Origin: Planctomicrobium sp.
GTDB lineage: Bacteria; Planctomycetota; Planctomycetia; Planctomycetales; Planctomycetaceae
NCBI GenBank assembly: GCA_029259835.1
Contig: JAJDEL010000062.1
Coordinates: 1-6,172, forward strand
Length of the DNA: 6,172 nucleotides
Direction: 5' to 3'
This document shows positions 4,231 to 6,172 of the stretch, piece by piece. The notes beneath the pieces are model-generated. The model was not told the origin of the DNA, did not search any database, and saw only the letters and a program-made list of their open reading frames with translations. The first letter of the stretch is position 1. The number at the start of each line of letters is the position of its first letter. Position numbers and translations under genes: made by a program.

Positions 4231-6172
4231 TCACTTGAGCGTCCGTGCTAGACGAAAACCGCAGTATGGCTTGACCTTCATCCGGCCCGAGCCATCGGGA
4301 TAGATGGGGAATTGATCCTGAACTCCAAGGTTCGGATCGATGCTGACTTGCGTCAGCACCCAGCGAGGGAGGGAGTAAGGGGCCTTTGCAGAAACATTCG
4401 TGAATTCGTTAGGGTTGCCGCCCCGGAGAATATGGAGGGGGGAAGGCTGGTTGTTGTCCGGCACTCTTGGAACGGATTCCCCGTTATTTCGGGCGGCAGC
4501 GATTCGGTAGCCATCGGGAGTGCCCCAGACCCATTCGGCGTGTCCATCGAAAATGTGTTTGATGCTGTCAAGCTCCTGCTCCAATGCTACTGCTTTATCT
4601 TTGGAGATTTTGGTGATCTGCTGGATTCGATCAATGTCATTGTTCTGAGCGGCATGGACAAGTCGGGCGAGGTATTCAAATTCTTTTTCGTTAAGAAGTC
4701 TGCAACCGGGTAGTTCTGCCCAGTAGACCGCTTCGTCAAAGCGGACGGTCATTGGGTCAGCGGGAGTCATGCCGAGTGGGTCCATCCGATCGTGGTAAAA
4801 GCCGCGTGCTGGGGAGTCGAAGAAGTCCTGATAGGTAAACTCATGCCGGCAGACCTGAAAGCTCCGAATCGTGCAAGTGTGCGTTGGTGTGTCTACGGAG
4901 CCAGGGTCGCCAAGAGTGATATTGGTGGCGCCAGGAATGTTTACGAAGTCTGTGTCATCGACATTAACTGGGACAGTGATCTTTGGCCACTCAATGGAGT
5001 TTTCACTGATAGCTGTGTAATCCTGATGGGGACGAGGTTCATGAAAGCCGTTGATCTGCAAGGGGACGGTGCGGATGACTTCTATTGACCGCGTTGGATC
5101 ATTCGTCTGATTTTCCTTGAGTGCAGGTGACGCGGTCGTTCCACGAGTCGTAAAAGGTGTCACGAAGGCTGTCACACGGTAAAGTCCAGGCTTGAGTTGT
5201 GGCGATTCATCTCCCGTGGGAACAGTCACATGATCGCTCCCTTCGATCGGCAGCCCGCTCAAAGAGTCAATCGGAGAGATCATGACGAGTGCATTCGGCG
5301 GATCGGTATTCAGGTGAACCGTGTGCAGCGTCTGAACAACACCTGCCGGAATGAGGAGGTATGTCATCAGTGCACCCACGACGAGCGCACAGACGGAGGC
5401 GATCACCACCTGGAGCGTGGTCGGCAGATGTATTAACCGCTGCCACGCTAGATCGAGCGTTGTTAGATGTCGGGCCTTGGATGGCTTACCTTCGATGCAG
5501 CGGTCGAGGTCAGCCGAAAATTCCTCGGCCGACTGGTAACGTGACGATGGACGTTTCTGAATAGCCTTCCAGCAAACCGCTTCAAGATCTGCGGAAAGGC
5601 CAGGATTAAGTTCCCTTGGCAGGGGGGGGAGTTTATGGCGAACCTGGTGCAGTAGGGCCTCTTTATCTCCTTGAAAAGGCCGCCGACCTGTCAAGAGTTC
5701 ATAGAGAACGACACCGAGGCTGTAAATGTCGCTGCGGGCGTCGACGTTCTGCCCTGTTGCTTGTTCTGGACCCATGTAGGCGTACGTGCCGATAATTGCC
5801 CCTGGCACGGCGATTGTGGTCTGTGAGTCGATCCATTTAGCGAGACCAAAGTCGGCCAGCAGCGGTTGGTTGTCGTCAGCAATCAGGATGTTCCCCGGTT
5901 TGATGTCGCGATGAACAATCCCGGCGGCATGAGCGTGTGCCAGACCATCCGCCAGTCTGCGAATGATATTCGCTGAGGACGCCGGCGTAGGGGGAGACTC
6001 CTTCTTCCACTCGGCGAGACTAGGGCCATCGATGAATTGCGAAACAATGTACAATTCCCCATTGTCAACGCCTGCGGTGTGAACAGTAACGAGATTCGGG
6101 TGTGACAAGCGGGCCGCCGATTTCGCTTCACGGAGGAAGAATTCTCCGTCTTCAGACTCAGGTGTGGTAACG
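4231..6172 (-). CDS. Transmembrane Ser/Thr protein kinase with FGE-like extracytoplasmic domain (N-terminus outside window)
   Basis: 646 codons are visible, numbered from the first full codon at 6171. The TTG at 6108 is internal, because the preceding codons encode the kinase C-helix (FFLREAKSAARLSHPNLV, Glu15). The glycine loop and ATP-binding Lys lie beyond the edge. Seen: HRDIKPGN (Asp89, Lys91, Asn94), ADFGLAK (Asp107) and DIYSLGVVLYELLTG. All catalytic residues in view are present; the usual APE/SPE is GPE (134-136). One hydrophobic helix (about 253-275) follows, then a PEGA-like stretch (about 284-340). Last comes an FGE/SUMF1-like domain (about 410-646) with RSFQVCRHEFTYQDF, GCRLLNEKEFEYLAR, AEWVWGTPDGYR, LRGGN and GFRLAR. 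The segment after RGG has no cysteines, so the FGE copper-site pair is missing and the domain is probably a binding or sensor module. The expected topology is kinase inside, FGE-like domain outside. The gene converges on the peptidase gene with 18 bases between stop codons. Confidence 0.9.
   Translation of the reverse strand, partial: VTTPESEDGEFFLREAKSAARLSHPNLVTVHTAGVDNGELYIVSQFIDGPSLAEWKKESPPTPASSANIIRRLADGLAHAHAAGIVHRDIKPGNILIADDNQPLLADFGLAKWIDSQTTIAVPGAIIGTYAYMGPEQATGQNVDARSDIYSLGVVLYELLTGRRPFQGDKEALLHQVRHKLPPLPRELNPGLSADLEAVCWKAIQKRPSSRYQSAEEFSADLDRCIEGKPSKARHLTTLDLAWQRLIHLPTTLQVVIASVCALVVGALMTYLLIPAGVVQTLHTVHLNTDPPNALVMISPIDSLSGLPIEGSDHVTVPTGDESPQLKPGLYRVTAFVTPFTTRGTTASPALKENQTNDPTRSIEVIRTVPLQINGFHEPRPHQDYTAISENSIEWPKITVPVNVDDTDFVNIPGATNITLGDPGSVDTPTHTCTIRSFQVCRHEFTYQDFFDSPARGFYHDRMDPLGMTPADPMTVRFDEAVYWAELPGCRLLNEKEFEYLARLVHAAQNNDIDRIQQITKISKDKAVALEQELDSIKHIFDGHAEWVWGTPDGYRIAAARNNGESVPRVPDNNQPSPLHILRGGNPNEFTNVSAKAPYSLPRWVLTQVSIDPNLGVQDQFPIYPDGSGRMKVKPYCGFRLARTLK
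5622..5629 (-). repeat. G8/C8 run inside the kinase gene
   Basis: Eight G on the plus strand read as C8 on the coding strand, encoding the Pro-Pro of KLPPLPREL in the C-lobe of the kinase domain. Slippage would remove the membrane and FGE-like parts. The frame is intact as given. Confidence 0.85.

Noticed and set aside
6106..6108. TTG at 6108 as the start of the kinase gene
   Set aside because: The codons before it, up to the window edge, are in frame and encode the kinase C-helix region FFLREAKSAAR, so the gene continues to the right and the TTG is an internal Leu.
1..6172. CRISPR array, insertion sequence or integrase
   Set aside because: No regularly spaced direct repeats, no transposase or integrase motifs and no terminal inverted repeats flanking a gene were seen.

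Overview
The window most likely comes from a member of the Planctomycetota. This is inferred from the membrane-anchored Ser/Thr kinase with an extracytoplasmic formylglycine-generating-enzyme (FGE)-like domain, the C11 clostripain-type peptidase, the moderate GC content and the loose gene spacing. No rRNA, tRNA or other phylogenetic marker is present, so no finer placement is possible.

Layout, left to right. Positions 1-269 (+) hold the last 88 codons of a gene that begins outside the window; it encodes an uncharacterised protein with a distinctive C-terminus. Positions 270-1422 have no convincing intact gene. They contain several hairpins and palindromes and one short reading frame (660-794, +) with a good ribosome-binding site. 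Its first half resembles the start of Imm42-like immunity proteins, and it stops inside the left arm of a long imperfect hairpin (774-835), so it looks like a truncated remnant. Positions 1423-2241 (+) encode a 272-residue secreted, cysteine-containing protein of unknown function. Positions 2242-2445 are a gap in which a second frame overlaps that gene's stop codon, leaving a possible frameshift.

Positions 2446-4212 (+) encode a clostripain-family (C11, caspase-fold) cysteine peptidase. The candidate catalytic His and Cys and the family's C-terminal motif are visible, but the insert between His and Cys is unusually long. The convergent gene at 4231-6172 (-) is cut by the right edge. It encodes a Ser/Thr protein kinase, then a transmembrane helix, a PEGA-like stretch and an FGE/SUMF1-like domain that lacks the FGE catalytic cysteines.

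The kinase should sense something outside the cytoplasm and phosphorylate cytoplasmic targets, while the peptidase has no export signal and should be cytoplasmic. A functional link between them is only a hypothesis based on adjacency, because convergent genes do not share a transcript. The secreted protein lies upstream of the peptidase on the same strand but 204 bases away, so an operon is possible but not shown. Runs of seven or eight G/C bases occur in the coding regions of both large genes.
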